64,000 bases of DNA, taken from CAYRSS01 sp964426945. Lineage in GTDB: Bacteria > Planctomycetota > Phycisphaerae > UBA1845. The position numbers and the translations under genes are program-made. The notes below the pieces were generated by a model. That model saw only the letters and a program-made list of their open reading frames with translations. It had not been told where the DNA came from and searched no databases. Positions within the stretch are counted from its first letter, which is position 1. Each line of letters opens with the position of its first letter. Shown one piece after another: positions 23,533 through 31,907 of the stretch. The stretch lies in the NCBI GenBank assembly GCA_964426945.1, contig CAYRSS010000016.1, positions 24,159 to 88,158 on the forward strand. The letters are read 5' to 3'.

Positions 23533-25710
23533 TCAGCGGTTGCCCGTGGGCGTCAGGGACTCGAGTTGGCGCTTCGCCTGGGGGTGGGCAGGGTTCCTGC
23601 GCAGCGCCTCGCGAAACGCCTCGGCAGCCTCATCGCCTCGGCCGAGCCGTTGGAGGGCGACGCCGAGTCCGTGATGGGCGTCCGCGGCGGCGGGGTCGAG
23701 GGTGACCGCCTCGCGGTAGCTCGCCAGGGCGTCCTCGAGACGGCCAACCTCTACCAGAGCGTTGCCCAGCCAGACGCGCGGCTGTGCTTCGCGCGGCTGG
23801 AGCGCGGCGACGGCCGCGAAGTGTTCCGCCGCCTGCTCAAACCGGCCGGCCTGCGCCTCGGCGAAGGCGGCTTCCGTGCGGGCTTCGACGCTGTCGGGGG
23901 CGAGAGCCGCGGCACGGCGCAGGGCGGTCAGCCCCTCGTCTCGCTGACCGGTTCGCACGAGCGCCTTGCCCAGCAGGAGGTATCCGCCAGCGACATTGGG
24001 GCGCAGCTCCGTCGCCCGCCGGGCCGGAACGACGGCCGCGGCGAAGTCACCCCGCGCCGTGTGCGTGAGGGCGAGGCTGGAGAGGACGCCGTGGTCATCC
24101 GGCGCGAGTCGCCGGGCTTCCTCGTATTCGTGCAGGGCCTCGTCGAAGCGGCCCTGCAGGTGGAAAGCCTGTCCGCGATGCAGGTGCCAGGCGGAGGCAG
24201 AGGGGGGCTCGCCGCCGAAGGCGCCGCCCACCGCGACATAAACCACCCCGAAGGCTGCGACGGCCCCCGCCACGCGGCCCCACGCGCGGGATGAGGCCCA
24301 CCGCCACATGGTAGCTATCGCGTACGCGCTGAAGAGCATCACCAGCGGCACGATCGGCGCGCGGAAGCGCGAGGAGACGAGGAAGGGCAGGTAGCTCATC
24401 GCATACACCAGCACGATGGCGGCGATGAGGACGCAGAACGCCCGTCGCTGGCCGCGAGTCGCTTCGCCTGGCGCCGGCTCCAGATTGCTGACGCCGTCCA
24501 GTCGTCGGCGGAGCACCAGCAATCCGCCGCCCACCAGGCCGAGGGCCAACATGGGCGAGAAGCCCGGGCCGTAGCGCAGCACCGTGGAGTGGCGCAGATC
24601 GAGGTCGATGACCTTCTCGGCGCTGATCTCCGCCGGACCCCAGAAGAGCACCGCCTTGCGGACGATGCGGGAGAGGGTGAGGCCGGGGTTCTCGCGCATG
24701 AACGCGAGCGCGCGGGCGGTGAACCAGCCGGACACTTCGCGGTAGGACATCGCCCGCCCTTCCAGTTGCCCGATTCGCTCGACGATGCCGGAGTAGTGGA
24801 ACCATGACCAGCCGGGCAGGCCGAGTTCTTCGTTGAGCGGGCCGAGGGTTGCCGTGACGCCGTCGCTGGTGGCGTGGTTGCCCGCGTAGATGGTGATGCC
24901 GCCGTTGGAGGCGATCAGCACGGGCTCGCCCGAGTCCACGAGGTTGCGGAGGGCGGCCGGGGTGATGGCGGCGGCGGTTGCGAGGGTGAACAGCCCCGCG
25001 GCGAGTGCGTAGCGGCGTCGGCCTGCGGGGCTGCGGCGATCGCGCACCGCGAACCAGCCCCAGACGAGCACGACCGGCGCCAGGGCGAGCGCGTTCGGCG
25101 TCGTCAGCGCCGCGGCCCCGAGCAGTGCGCCCGCGGCAATCGGCGTGAGGAACCCGCCTTCGCGCATCCACCGACGAAGCGCGAGCAGCACAGCAAGCAG
25201 CAGCGCGGTGAGCAGCACCGGCGCGCTGAGTTCCCCCTCGAAGTAGATCAGGCCGCCGTAGCCGGCGAGCATGGCGGCGAAGATCAGCGCCGCGGTTCGG
25301 CCAAAGAGCCACCGCGCCAGCAGGAAGCCCAGCGCGACATTCACCAGCCCCAGGGCCATCTGCACGACGCGCGGCGCGGTGTGGCTCAGCCCGAACACGC
25401 GGTAGACCGCAGCCAGGAACCACGGATAGCCGGGCGGGCGCAGCAGGGGGACTTCGCGGATGCGCGGATCCTCGGCCCCGGCCGGCGGCGTCCAGTCGCC
25501 GGTGGCGATCGCGCGGGCCCAGTAGTCGTGAAAGGCCATGTCGCCGCGCGGCACGGTGAAGTCGGGGGTGTGGACCAGTTCGCGCAGATACGCCGCCCGC
25601 AGCCCGAGCCCGGCGAGCAGGATGGCCGCGAGAATCAGCCAGTCGCGCCGCGGCCGCCGCGCATCTGTCGGGGGGGCGTTGGGCGATACTCGCGGTTGGC
25701 GGGCAGTCAT
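23533..25710 (-). CDS. ArnT/PMT-like membrane glycosyltransferase fused to TPR repeats
   Basis: The 725-residue protein has about ten hydrophobic segments from residue 25 to 500. The early periplasmic acidic loop TPDFTVPRGDMAFHDYWARA followed by LLRPPGYPWFLAAVY is the pattern of GT83/GT39-type lipid-linked sugar transferases. From about residue 510 to the end come at least six TPR units (WHLHRGQAFHLQGRFDEALH, YLLLGKALVRTGQRDEGL, HHGLGVALQRLGRGDEAAE). Acceptor and sugar are unknown. The fusion of catalytic membrane domain and TPRs suggests assembly with protein partners, for example in glycosylation of secreted proteins. Confidence 0.85.
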   Translation of the reverse strand: MTARQPRVSPNAPPTDARRPRRDWLILAAILLAGLGLRAAYLRELVHTPDFTVPRGDMAFHDYWARAIATGDWTPPAGAEDPRIREVPLLRPPGYPWFLAAVYRVFGLSHTAPRVVQMALGLVNVALGFLLARWLFGRTAALIFAAMLAGYGGLIYFEGELSAPVLLTALLLAVLLALRRWMREGGFLTPIAAGALLGAAALTTPNALALAPVVLVWGWFAVRDRRSPAGRRRYALAAGLFTLATAAAITPAALRNLVDSGEPVLIASNGGITIYAGNHATSDGVTATLGPLNEELGLPGWSWFHYSGIVERIGQLEGRAMSYREVSGWFTARALAFMRENPGLTLSRIVRKAVLFWGPAEISAEKVIDLDLRHSTVLRYGPGFSPMLALGLVGGGLLVLRRRLDGVSNLEPAPGEATRGQRRAFCVLIAAIVLVYAMSYLPFLVSSRFRAPIVPLVMLFSAYAIATMWRWASSRAWGRVAGAVAAFGVVYVAVGGAFGGEPPSASAWHLHRGQAFHLQGRFDEALHEYEEARRLAPDDHGVLSSLALTHTARGDFAAAVVPARRATELRPNVAGGYLLLGKALVRTGQRDEGLTALRRAAALAPDSVEARTEAAFAEAQAGRFEQAAEHFAAVAALQPREAQPRVWLGNALVEVGRLEDALASYREAVTLDPAAADAHHGLGVALQRLGRGDEAAEAFREALRRNPAHPQAKRQLESLTPTGNR

Positions 25711-25853
25711 GGTCTGATGATCATCCGCAGGAGACGCGGCGCGACTATACTGGCGGCGAGATCAGGGCGGCAAGCCGACCGCGCGGCAGCGGGGCGATCC
25801 ACGGCGGGGATCCGGGCGCGGCCGGCGTTCGCGGAACGCATTGGACTGAACGG

Positions 25854-26087
25854 ATGACGATGGTGCGACGGGTGCTCGGGGTGTTCATGCTGCTGCTGGC
25901 CGCGGCGCTGCTGGCGTGGGTGGGCTACAACCTGTCCATTGAGCGGCTCCCGGCGGCGGAAGGCCGTTCCCCGGTGCCTGCGCTGCTGTTTGTCGCCGGG
26001 CTGGCGTACGTGGGATTCCGCTGGGTCAGGGGCGGCCGGGATGAAGCGACCGGCGGTGACTCATCATCGTCGCCGAAAGCCGACTAG
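25854..26087 (+). CDS. small two-TM membrane protein, unknown function
   Basis: The 77-residue product has two hydrophobic segments (about residues 8-26 and 43-58, ALLFVAGLAYVGFRWV) and a polar serine-rich tail. There is no family assignment. Its stop TAG shares the tetranucleotide CTAG with the stop of the convergent gene on the other strand, so the two coding ends overlap by 4 bases. Confidence 0.65.
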   Translation: MTMVRRVLGVFMLLLAAALLAWVGYNLSIERLPAAEGRSPVPALLFVAGLAYVGFRWVRGGRDEATGGDSSSSPKAD

Positions 26088-26827
26088 CGACCGGTCGTCG
26101 TGGCGGCGACGGTCTCGGCGTCGTGGTCGTGGCCGTCGCAGGCGGTCAGCCCCGAGAGCATCCGCTGCGGGCGCCGCATTTCGGTCATGGTGTGGGCTTC
26201 GAGCATCAGTTCGACATACGCTCCGCGGGCGTGATCACTGCGCTCGCTGCGGGTGACGTGGCCGTAGCCGAAGGTATGCGCGGTCTCGTGCGTGCAGACG
26301 TTGGCGAACAGCGTCACCCACTCGTCGAGTGAGTAGCCGTTGCCCAGGCGGCGGATCTGTTCCCCGAAGATGACCGCCGAGTCGTCGCTGTGACGGTCGC
26401 AGGGATCGTACTTGCCGCGACCGATCTCGACGCGGCCCTCGGGCGAGAGGTCCTGCGTGAGGCAGACGGTCGTTTCGGTGCGGAGCGGACCGGCGTCGTC
26501 GTTCACCACGCGAAGCGGCGTCGTTGCGAAGGAAGCGAGCGTTTCCTCGACGCGGGCCCGGACCAGTTCCTTGAAGACGGTCTCGTGATCGGCCAGGGTC
26601 GTGCCGCGGTCGGTCTCGAACTGGGTGAGGTCGATGGCGTCGAAGGTGCGGCCGGGGTAGAGCGACGCCTCGCCGCCCCACCACGCGAGCACGACGGCCG
26701 CCTCGGACCCGATCGCGCCGGCCGGGGCGCCCGCGGGCAGATCGCCCAGCGCGCCGCAACCGGCGAGCCACGACAGCCCGATAAACGGAACCGCCAGGAA
26801 ACAGCGATGGCGCAGCAGCGCGGACAG
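26084..26827 (-). CDS. lipoprotein zinc metalloprotease, probable CTG start
   Basis: The C-terminal part has the extended zincin motif CTHETAHTFGYGHV (HExxHxxGxxH), so it is a metalloprotease-type protein resembling the archaemetzincin/metzincin pattern. The first ATG/GTG/TTG in frame is GTG at 26692, but the frame stays open upstream and encodes a lipoprotein signal: SALLRHRCFLAVPFIGLSW then LAGC, with the lipobox cysteine near residue 22. No ATG, GTG or TTG precedes this signal. A CTG at 26825-26827 has GGAGG on the minus strand 8 bases upstream (26836-26840). I therefore start the gene at that CTG, giving 247 residues. A sequence error is the alternative. Confidence 0.7.
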   Translation of the reverse strand: MSALLRHRCFLAVPFIGLSWLAGCGALGDLPAGAPAGAIGSEAAVVLAWWGGEASLYPGRTFDAIDLTQFETDRGTTLADHETVFKELVRARVEETLASFATTPLRVVNDDAGPLRTETTVCLTQDLSPEGRVEIGRGKYDPCDRHSDDSAVIFGEQIRRLGNGYSLDEWVTLFANVCTHETAHTFGYGHVTRSERSDHARGAYVELMLEAHTMTEMRRPQRMLSGLTACDGHDHDAETVAATTTGR

Positions 26828-26840
26828 CTTCCTTCCCTCC

Positions 26841-27106
26841 GGACAACCAGGATGACTGGCAAGAGTGGCGGCGCGAGGGCCGCGTGATGTCCCCTCGTGT
26901 GGTTCTTCGCACGGTGCGCGGCGAAGTCAACCGCGACGCCGCATCCCCGAGGTAACCGCCGCTCGCGCCGCGCGACGCGGCGTCTTATGGGGCGCCCGCG
27001 GCGACAGGTCCGATCAGCGGCGCGCCACCACGACAGTTTTTCCGCACAAAACGCGGGTATTGTGCCCGGTGCCGGCAGTGCGCCGTGGCGCCCGGCCACA
27101 GGTCGC
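26841..27106. other. divergent intergenic region before oleA
   Basis: No coding sequence was recognised between the lipoprotein gene and the oleA promoter. Several GC-rich dyads are present (for example around 26960-27000), none with a T-tract. The region must hold the promoters of both divergent genes. Confidence 0.5.
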
Positions 27107-27112
27107 TATACT
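27107..27112 (+). promoter_or_regulatory. candidate -10 box of oleA
   Basis: TATACT stands 48 bases before the oleA ATG. The -35 region at about 27085 (GTGGCG) is a poor match, so activation by another factor is possible. Confidence 0.35.
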
Positions 27113-27160
27113 ACCGCCACCCGCCGGTGAAGGGCAACGCGAAAGGACGTGATCGAGCGG

Positions 27161-28213
27161 ATGTGGACGAAGTTTGACAACGTGCGGTTCGAGCCATTCG
27201 TCTGCGCGCTGCCCGAGCAGGTGGTCACGTCGGTGCAGATCGAACGCGAGCTTGCGCCGGTCTATGAGCGCTTCGGGCTGCACGAGGGGCGCATCGAGCT
27301 GATGACCGGCATCCGCGAGCGCCGCTTCTGGCCGGAAGGGTCGGTCCCCAGCGACGGCAGCACCCTCGCCGGCCGACAGGCGCTCGCCGCGGCGGGCGTC
27401 GCGGCCGAGGAGATCGACTTCCTGCTGCACACCTCCGTGTCGCGCGACTTCCTCGAGCCGGCCACCGCAGCCGTCGTGCACCACAACCTCGGCCTGCCCG
27501 ACCGGGCGGGGTTCTTCGACATCTCCAACGCCTGTCTAGGGTTCGTCAGCGGCATCCTGACGATGGCCAACATGATCGAACTGGGCCAGGTGCGACGTGG
27601 GCTGATCGTGGCCGGGGAGAGCGGTGGCCAGCTCGTGCGGTCCACGATCCGTGAGCTGCTGTCGAACGCGGCGCTTACCAAGCAGGATCTCAAGCGGGCG
27701 TTCGCCTCGCTGACGATCGGCGCGGGGGCGGCCGCGGTGGTCATGAGCCGGGCGGACGTGAGCACCAGTCGGCACCGTCTGGTCGGCGGGGTGGTCCGGG
27801 CGGCGACGCGGCACAACGAGTTGTGCCGCGGCAGCGCCGACACGGGCTTCGCCGCGTCAGCCGGAATGACCATGAACACCGACGCCGAGACACTCCTCGT
27901 GAGCGGCTGCGAGCTGGCGGTCGAGGTGTTCCACGAGTTCGCCGCGGCGTCGGGCTGGTCGGCCGCGCAGATCGACCGGGCCTTTGCCCACCAGGTCGGG
28001 CTGGCCCACCGCGACCGGCTCTACGAGGCGATCGGCCTGCCGGTGTCGAAGGATTTCTCGACCTTCCCCTTCCTGGGCAACGTCGGCTCCGCCTCGGTGC
28101 CCATGACGCTCGCCCTGGGGCTGAAGGAGCGCCCGGCGGCGCCCGGCGAGCGGGTGGTGCTGATGGGCATCGGCAGCGGCCTCACTGCGGCGATGCTCGC
28201 CACGTCGTTCTGA
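27161..28213 (+). CDS. oleA: OleA, thiolase-fold head-to-head acyl condensing enzyme
   Basis: The 350-residue protein joins two fatty acyl-CoA molecules to a 2-alkyl-3-ketoacid. Diagnostic residues are all present: E99 in TSVSRDFLEPATA (the OleA-specific glutamate), nucleophile C125 in ISNACLGF, H277 in FAHQVG and N307 in LGNVGSASVP. The 26-residue spacing between the glutamate and the cysteine is the same as in characterised OleA. The GTG at 27149 is only one base from AAGGA, so the ATG at 27161 is preferred. It is 15 kb from oleCD and transcribed alone, unlike the usual contiguous oleABCD. Confidence 0.93.
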   Translation: MWTKFDNVRFEPFVCALPEQVVTSVQIERELAPVYERFGLHEGRIELMTGIRERRFWPEGSVPSDGSTLAGRQALAAAGVAAEEIDFLLHTSVSRDFLEPATAAVVHHNLGLPDRAGFFDISNACLGFVSGILTMANMIELGQVRRGLIVAGESGGQLVRSTIRELLSNAALTKQDLKRAFASLTIGAGAAAVVMSRADVSTSRHRLVGGVVRAATRHNELCRGSADTGFAASAGMTMNTDAETLLVSGCELAVEVFHEFAAASGWSAAQIDRAFAHQVGLAHRDRLYEAIGLPVSKDFSTFPFLGNVGSASVPMTLALGLKERPAAPGERVVLMGIGSGLTAAMLATSF

Positions 28214-28495
28214 GCCGCGGCGGTGGCCGTGGTCTTCACATTTCCCGCTCGTATCACATGCTCCCGCATGTTCGCGTCTCTGCGGCTGAATCGTATGAAC
28301 ATGGGTGAGCGGCCCGGACAGCATGCCGGGCCGCGGGTCCGATAATCGGCGTCGCGCCTGGCGCGCGCCGCACCCGTGAAAGTCCTAATATGCGGGCTTC
28401 GGGCGGTCGATAGATACCCGCCGCCGCGCTTCGTCGTCGAAGGGCGGTGCGTGTGAGCTTGCGCCCCCGGGGCCGTACTTCGAGGAGGCCGTGCC

Positions 28496-29416
28496 TTGAA
28501 TCCGCAGGTGATGGAAGTCATCAAGAACTCGGCGGCGGTACCCACGGTGCCGCAGGTCATCACGCGCGTGTTGCAGGTGATGCAGGACCCGAACTTCGAC
28601 TACGCCGACGTGGTCAAGGCGATCTCGTCCGACGCCGGCGCGGTCAGCGAGATCCTGCGGCTCGCGAATTCGGCCTTTTTCGGCGTGCGCAAGAAGGTCG
28701 TCGCACTCCGCCAGGCGCTCACCCTCCTGGGTCCGCGACGGACGCGCTCGCTGCTGCTGGGCCGCTACCTGGTCGACTCGCTCAACAGCCGCCACGTAGA
28801 CGGCGTGGACATGGGTTATTTCTGGCGGCGTTCGCTGACCTCCGGCGTGCTCGCCTCGAACATCGCCGGCAAGGTCGCCCCGAAGGTCCGCGAGGAATGC
28901 TTTATCGCGGCGCTGCTGGCCGACATCGGCATGATCGTCCTGACCCAGGCGCTGCCCGCGCGGTATGCCCCGATCATGGCCCAGTACACCCCCAACGGTC
29001 GGTTCGTCCCGCGCGAGAAGGAGCTTGAGGCCGTCAGCGCGACGCACCCCGAGGTCTCCGCGATGATCCTGGGCCACTGGTCGCTGCCTGATCAGATCAC
29101 CACGGGGGTCAATCTTCATCACTCCGCCAAGCCGGGCGACACCGAGGCGGGGCAGATCGCGCGGATCATCACCGCGTCGGACATGATCGCCAAGCTGCTC
29201 TGCGAAGTGCCTGATACGACGGAGATTCCGCAGATCTGCGCTGAGGCGTCGAGCGTGTCGCGCATCGATCCGGGTTCGCTCGCGTCGCTGCTGACGACTG
29301 TCGAAGCCGAGATCGAGGAGCTTGCGGAAATCCTGCGGATCGACGTGATCAAGAGCGACGCCTACGCGATGATCGCCCGCACGATCCAGGACCAGCTCAC
29401 ACAGCCGTCGGCCTGA
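28496..29416 (+). CDS. HDOD-domain signalling protein
   Basis: The 306-residue protein is a single HDOD domain: PTVPQVITRVLQVMQDP, SDAGAVSEILRLANSAFFG, IAALLADIGMIVL and the degenerate HD-like GHWSLPDQIT...NLHHSAKPG. HDOD proteins act in signal transduction and motility control, usually without phosphodiesterase activity. The TTG start is supported by GAGGAGG at 28482-28488 with 7-base spacing. It lies directly upstream of the flagellin gene and is closed by a strong terminator. Confidence 0.88.
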   Translation: MNPQVMEVIKNSAAVPTVPQVITRVLQVMQDPNFDYADVVKAISSDAGAVSEILRLANSAFFGVRKKVVALRQALTLLGPRRTRSLLLGRYLVDSLNSRHVDGVDMGYFWRRSLTSGVLASNIAGKVAPKVREECFIAALLADIGMIVLTQALPARYAPIMAQYTPNGRFVPREKELEAVSATHPEVSAMILGHWSLPDQITTGVNLHHSAKPGDTEAGQIARIITASDMIAKLLCEVPDTTEIPQICAEASSVSRIDPGSLASLLTTVEAEIEELAEILRIDVIKSDAYAMIARTIQDQLTQPSA

Positions 29417-29443
29417 GCCTTCGTTTCATCCAGCACAGCATCC

Positions 29444-29476
29444 GGCGGGCGCCTTGCGGCGTCCGCCTTCTTTTTT
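29444..29476 (+). terminator. intrinsic terminator after the HDOD gene
   Basis: A 10-bp stem GGCGGGCGCC / GGCGTCCGCC (one G-U pair) with loop TTGC is followed by a T-rich run (TTCTTTTTT). Confidence 0.9.
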
Positions 29477-29782
29477 CCGGCCCGGCGCGGCCCGCGCAGC
29501 CGCCACAACCGCGCGCACCGCGACACGCCCTCCAGCCGGCGCAACCTCCTTCTGCCGCGATACGACCGTCAGTTCGGCGCGGATCGATCCGCCCGGCACG
29601 CCCGGATCATCCCCTCTGCGCGGAAAAATCATGCCGGATCGCTGCGACCGTCAGGCGACCAGGTTCCGATAACATCGCGCCCGAAGGGGTCCGGATGGGC
29701 TTCAATAGCGGTCTTTGCCCGATCCGGGCTCATTATCGTCCCTGCGCAGGCGCGCAGGTCCGGAGGAAGGGTCCGAATGAAC
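29477..29782. other. intergenic stretch upstream of the flagellin promoter
   Basis: Nothing gene-like was recognised in these 306 bases. Short dyads are present but no ORF, RNA signature or repeat could be supported. Confidence 0.5.
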
Positions 29783-29810
29783 TAAAGCCCGGAAATGCGC
29801 CGGACGATTT
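29783..29810 (+). promoter_or_regulatory. candidate sigma-28 flagellin promoter
   Basis: TAAA at 29783-29786, 16 bases, then GACGATTT at 29803-29810 resembles the flagellar TAAA-N15-GCCGATAA pattern (five of eight -10 positions). It would leave a leader of about 265 bases before the flagellin ATG, in which no ORF was supported. Confidence 0.35.
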
Positions 29811-30081
29811 TGTGTGGTGACTCGGGACTGCAGGACGCCGGATTTCGGTCCGGCTTATCGCGCAGTCAGGTTCTGCCAGGTCCGGAATGCCGCGGTGGTT
29901 TCCGGGCCCGGGTGGTGCGGTCGAAAGGCCGGCGACCCGAGGTGGTCCGAGCGAAGGAAAACAGAAAGTCAGCGCCCAGGTCGGGGCCCGTGTACTCGGC
30001 GACGGCGGATGGTAGTCCGCCCCGGTTCCACCTGCGGAAACAGCCAGGCCGACGCCCTGCCGTTTGGAGGCACGAACGCGA

Positions 30082-31566
30082 ATGACTCGGATCAATACCA
30101 ACGTTCAGTCACTCATCGCTCGCCGGACCCTGTCGAGCAACAATGCGTCGCTCGAGCAGGCCCTCGGCCGCCTCAGCACCGGCCTGCGAATCAACTCCGG
30201 CAAGGATGATCCTGCCGGGTTGATCGCCTCGGAGTCGCTGCGGGCGAACCTGAACGCGACGACCGCCGCCATCGACAACGCGACCCGCGCCGACACGATC
30301 GTCGCGATCGCCGAAGGCGGTCTGCAGGAGATCAACTCGCTGCTGCTCGAACTCGAGTCGCTGGTCGGCCGCACCGCCAATGAGGGCGGCCTGACCGATG
30401 ACGAGGTCGCGGCGAACCAGCTGCAGATCGACTCGATCCTCGCGTCGATCAACCGGCTGGCCGAGTCGGTGTCGTTCGGCGACAAGGCGCTGCTCAACGG
30501 CGAATTCGACTTCGTGACGTCGGGCGTCAACATCAATGAGTCGACCGGCGCCACCCTCGACCACCTCGACAAGGTGCAGGTCAACTCGGCCAAGATCGCC
30601 GCGGGCAGCTTCCGCCAGGTCAACGTCGAGATCGTTCAGCCTTCGACCATCGGTCTGATCAGCGCCACGCTGGCCGGCACGGACAGCTCGGGCGATCCCA
30701 ACGGCACGCTCAACCAGGCCGTCACGATCCAGATCCAGGGTACGCTGGGCTCAGACATCATCAGCTTTGCCTCGGGCACCAGCGCCGCCAACATCGTCGC
30801 GGCGATCAACGCCTCGAAGTCGCTGACCGGCGTGTCGGCGACGGCCTCGGCCGCCTCGGGCGGTCCGGCGTCGGTCATCTTCCAGAGTACGGGCTACGGT
30901 TCGGACTCGTTCGTGTCCGTGTCCATCCTCGATAACGTGTCGGCGCTCGACATCGGCGGGGCCACGTCCCGCGCCGAGGGCACCGACGGCACGGTGACCG
31001 TCAACGGCAGCAACGGCATCGTGAAGGGCCTCGACGTGGCGGTCCGCACGGGCTCGCTCAGCGTCGATCTGACCCTGACCGACACGCTCAACAGCACCGC
31101 CGGCAACACGACCAGCTTCGAGGTGACCGGGGGCGGCGGCATCTTCTCGATCGGCCCGGACGTGAACCTCATCAGCCAGGAGTCGATCGGCATCAAGCAG
31201 GTGTCGACGGCCAACCTCGGCACGCAGGGCACGGGCTTCCTGTCGTCGCTCCAGTCGGGACAGTCCAACGACCTGACGACCCGGAACTTCACGCTGGCCC
31301 AGCGCGTGGTCCGCGAGGCGATCGACCAGATCGCGAGCATGCGTGGACGGCTCGGCGCGTTCCAGAAGAACACGCTGACGACGACCATCAACTCGCTGAG
31401 CGTCGCCCGCGAGAACGTCACCGCCGCCGAGAGCGCCATCCGCGACGCCGACTTCGCGGTGGAGACGTCGCAGCTCACCCGGGCTCAGATCCTGGTGAAC
31501 TCCTCGACGGTCTCGCTGCAGCTGGCCAACGCCCAGCCGCAGAACGTTCTCTCGCTCCTCGGCTAA
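30082..31566 (+). CDS. fliC: flagellin
   Basis: The 494-residue protein begins with the conserved flagellin D0/D1 segment MTRINTNVQSLIARRTL, then ALGRLSTGLRINSGKDDPAG and ends with ANAQPQNVLSLLG. Residues about 1-150 and 395-494 form the conserved coiled-coil core. The central 240 residues, rich in Ser, Thr, Ala and Gly, are the variable surface domain and include SAANIVAAINASKSLTGVSA, as in flagellin hook-IN repeats. GGAGG at 30066-30070 is 11 bases before the ATG. The cell is thus probably flagellated at some stage. Two hairpin terminators follow. Confidence 0.95.
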   Translation: MTRINTNVQSLIARRTLSSNNASLEQALGRLSTGLRINSGKDDPAGLIASESLRANLNATTAAIDNATRADTIVAIAEGGLQEINSLLLELESLVGRTANEGGLTDDEVAANQLQIDSILASINRLAESVSFGDKALLNGEFDFVTSGVNINESTGATLDHLDKVQVNSAKIAAGSFRQVNVEIVQPSTIGLISATLAGTDSSGDPNGTLNQAVTIQIQGTLGSDIISFASGTSAANIVAAINASKSLTGVSATASAASGGPASVIFQSTGYGSDSFVSVSILDNVSALDIGGATSRAEGTDGTVTVNGSNGIVKGLDVAVRTGSLSVDLTLTDTLNSTAGNTTSFEVTGGGGIFSIGPDVNLISQESIGIKQVSTANLGTQGTGFLSSLQSGQSNDLTTRNFTLAQRVVREAIDQIASMRGRLGAFQKNTLTTTINSLSVARENVTAAESAIRDADFAVETSQLTRAQILVNSSTVSLQLANAQPQNVLSLLG

Positions 31567-31581
31567 TCGCAAAAACCCGTG

Positions 31582-31613
31582 CGGCGGCCCGATCCCCTCG
31601 CGGCGGGCCGCCG
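31582..31613 (+). terminator. hairpin after the flagellin gene
   Basis: A perfect 10-bp stem (CGGCGGCCCG / CGGGCCGCCG) with a 12-base loop starts 15 bases after the stop. There is no T-tract, so it may mainly stabilise the mRNA end. Confidence 0.6.
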
Positions 31614-31635
31614 TCACGAACAGGCAACGAGCCAG

Positions 31636-31687
31636 CCGGCGCTCCTGCGGAAGTGACTTCCGTGGTCGAGCGCCGGTTCGCGTTTTT
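31636..31687 (+). terminator. intrinsic terminator after the flagellin gene
   Basis: The outer stem CCGGCGCTC / GAGCGCCGG encloses a second hairpin (CGGAA-GTGAC-TTCCG), followed by TTCGCGTTTTT. This closes the flagellin transcript. The remaining bases to 31907 hold no recognisable gene. Confidence 0.8.
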
Positions 31688-31907
31688 ACGCATCGCCCGC
31701 GGGCCGGGCCTGTCGTGGGGTCGCCCTCGCGGCGCGTGAAGCGCGACACCACACGGGCCGCCCCGACCGCGGAATGTCAGGATGTGTCTGCGGGCTTGAT
31801 TCCAAACGGGGACGCCGTTTCAACTTGCCCCACCTGTGAGGGCAACTTAGAATCCTGCAGGAACACCACGAAACACCCTGTCTTCTCGTGGGATTCGAGG
31901 CACGATC

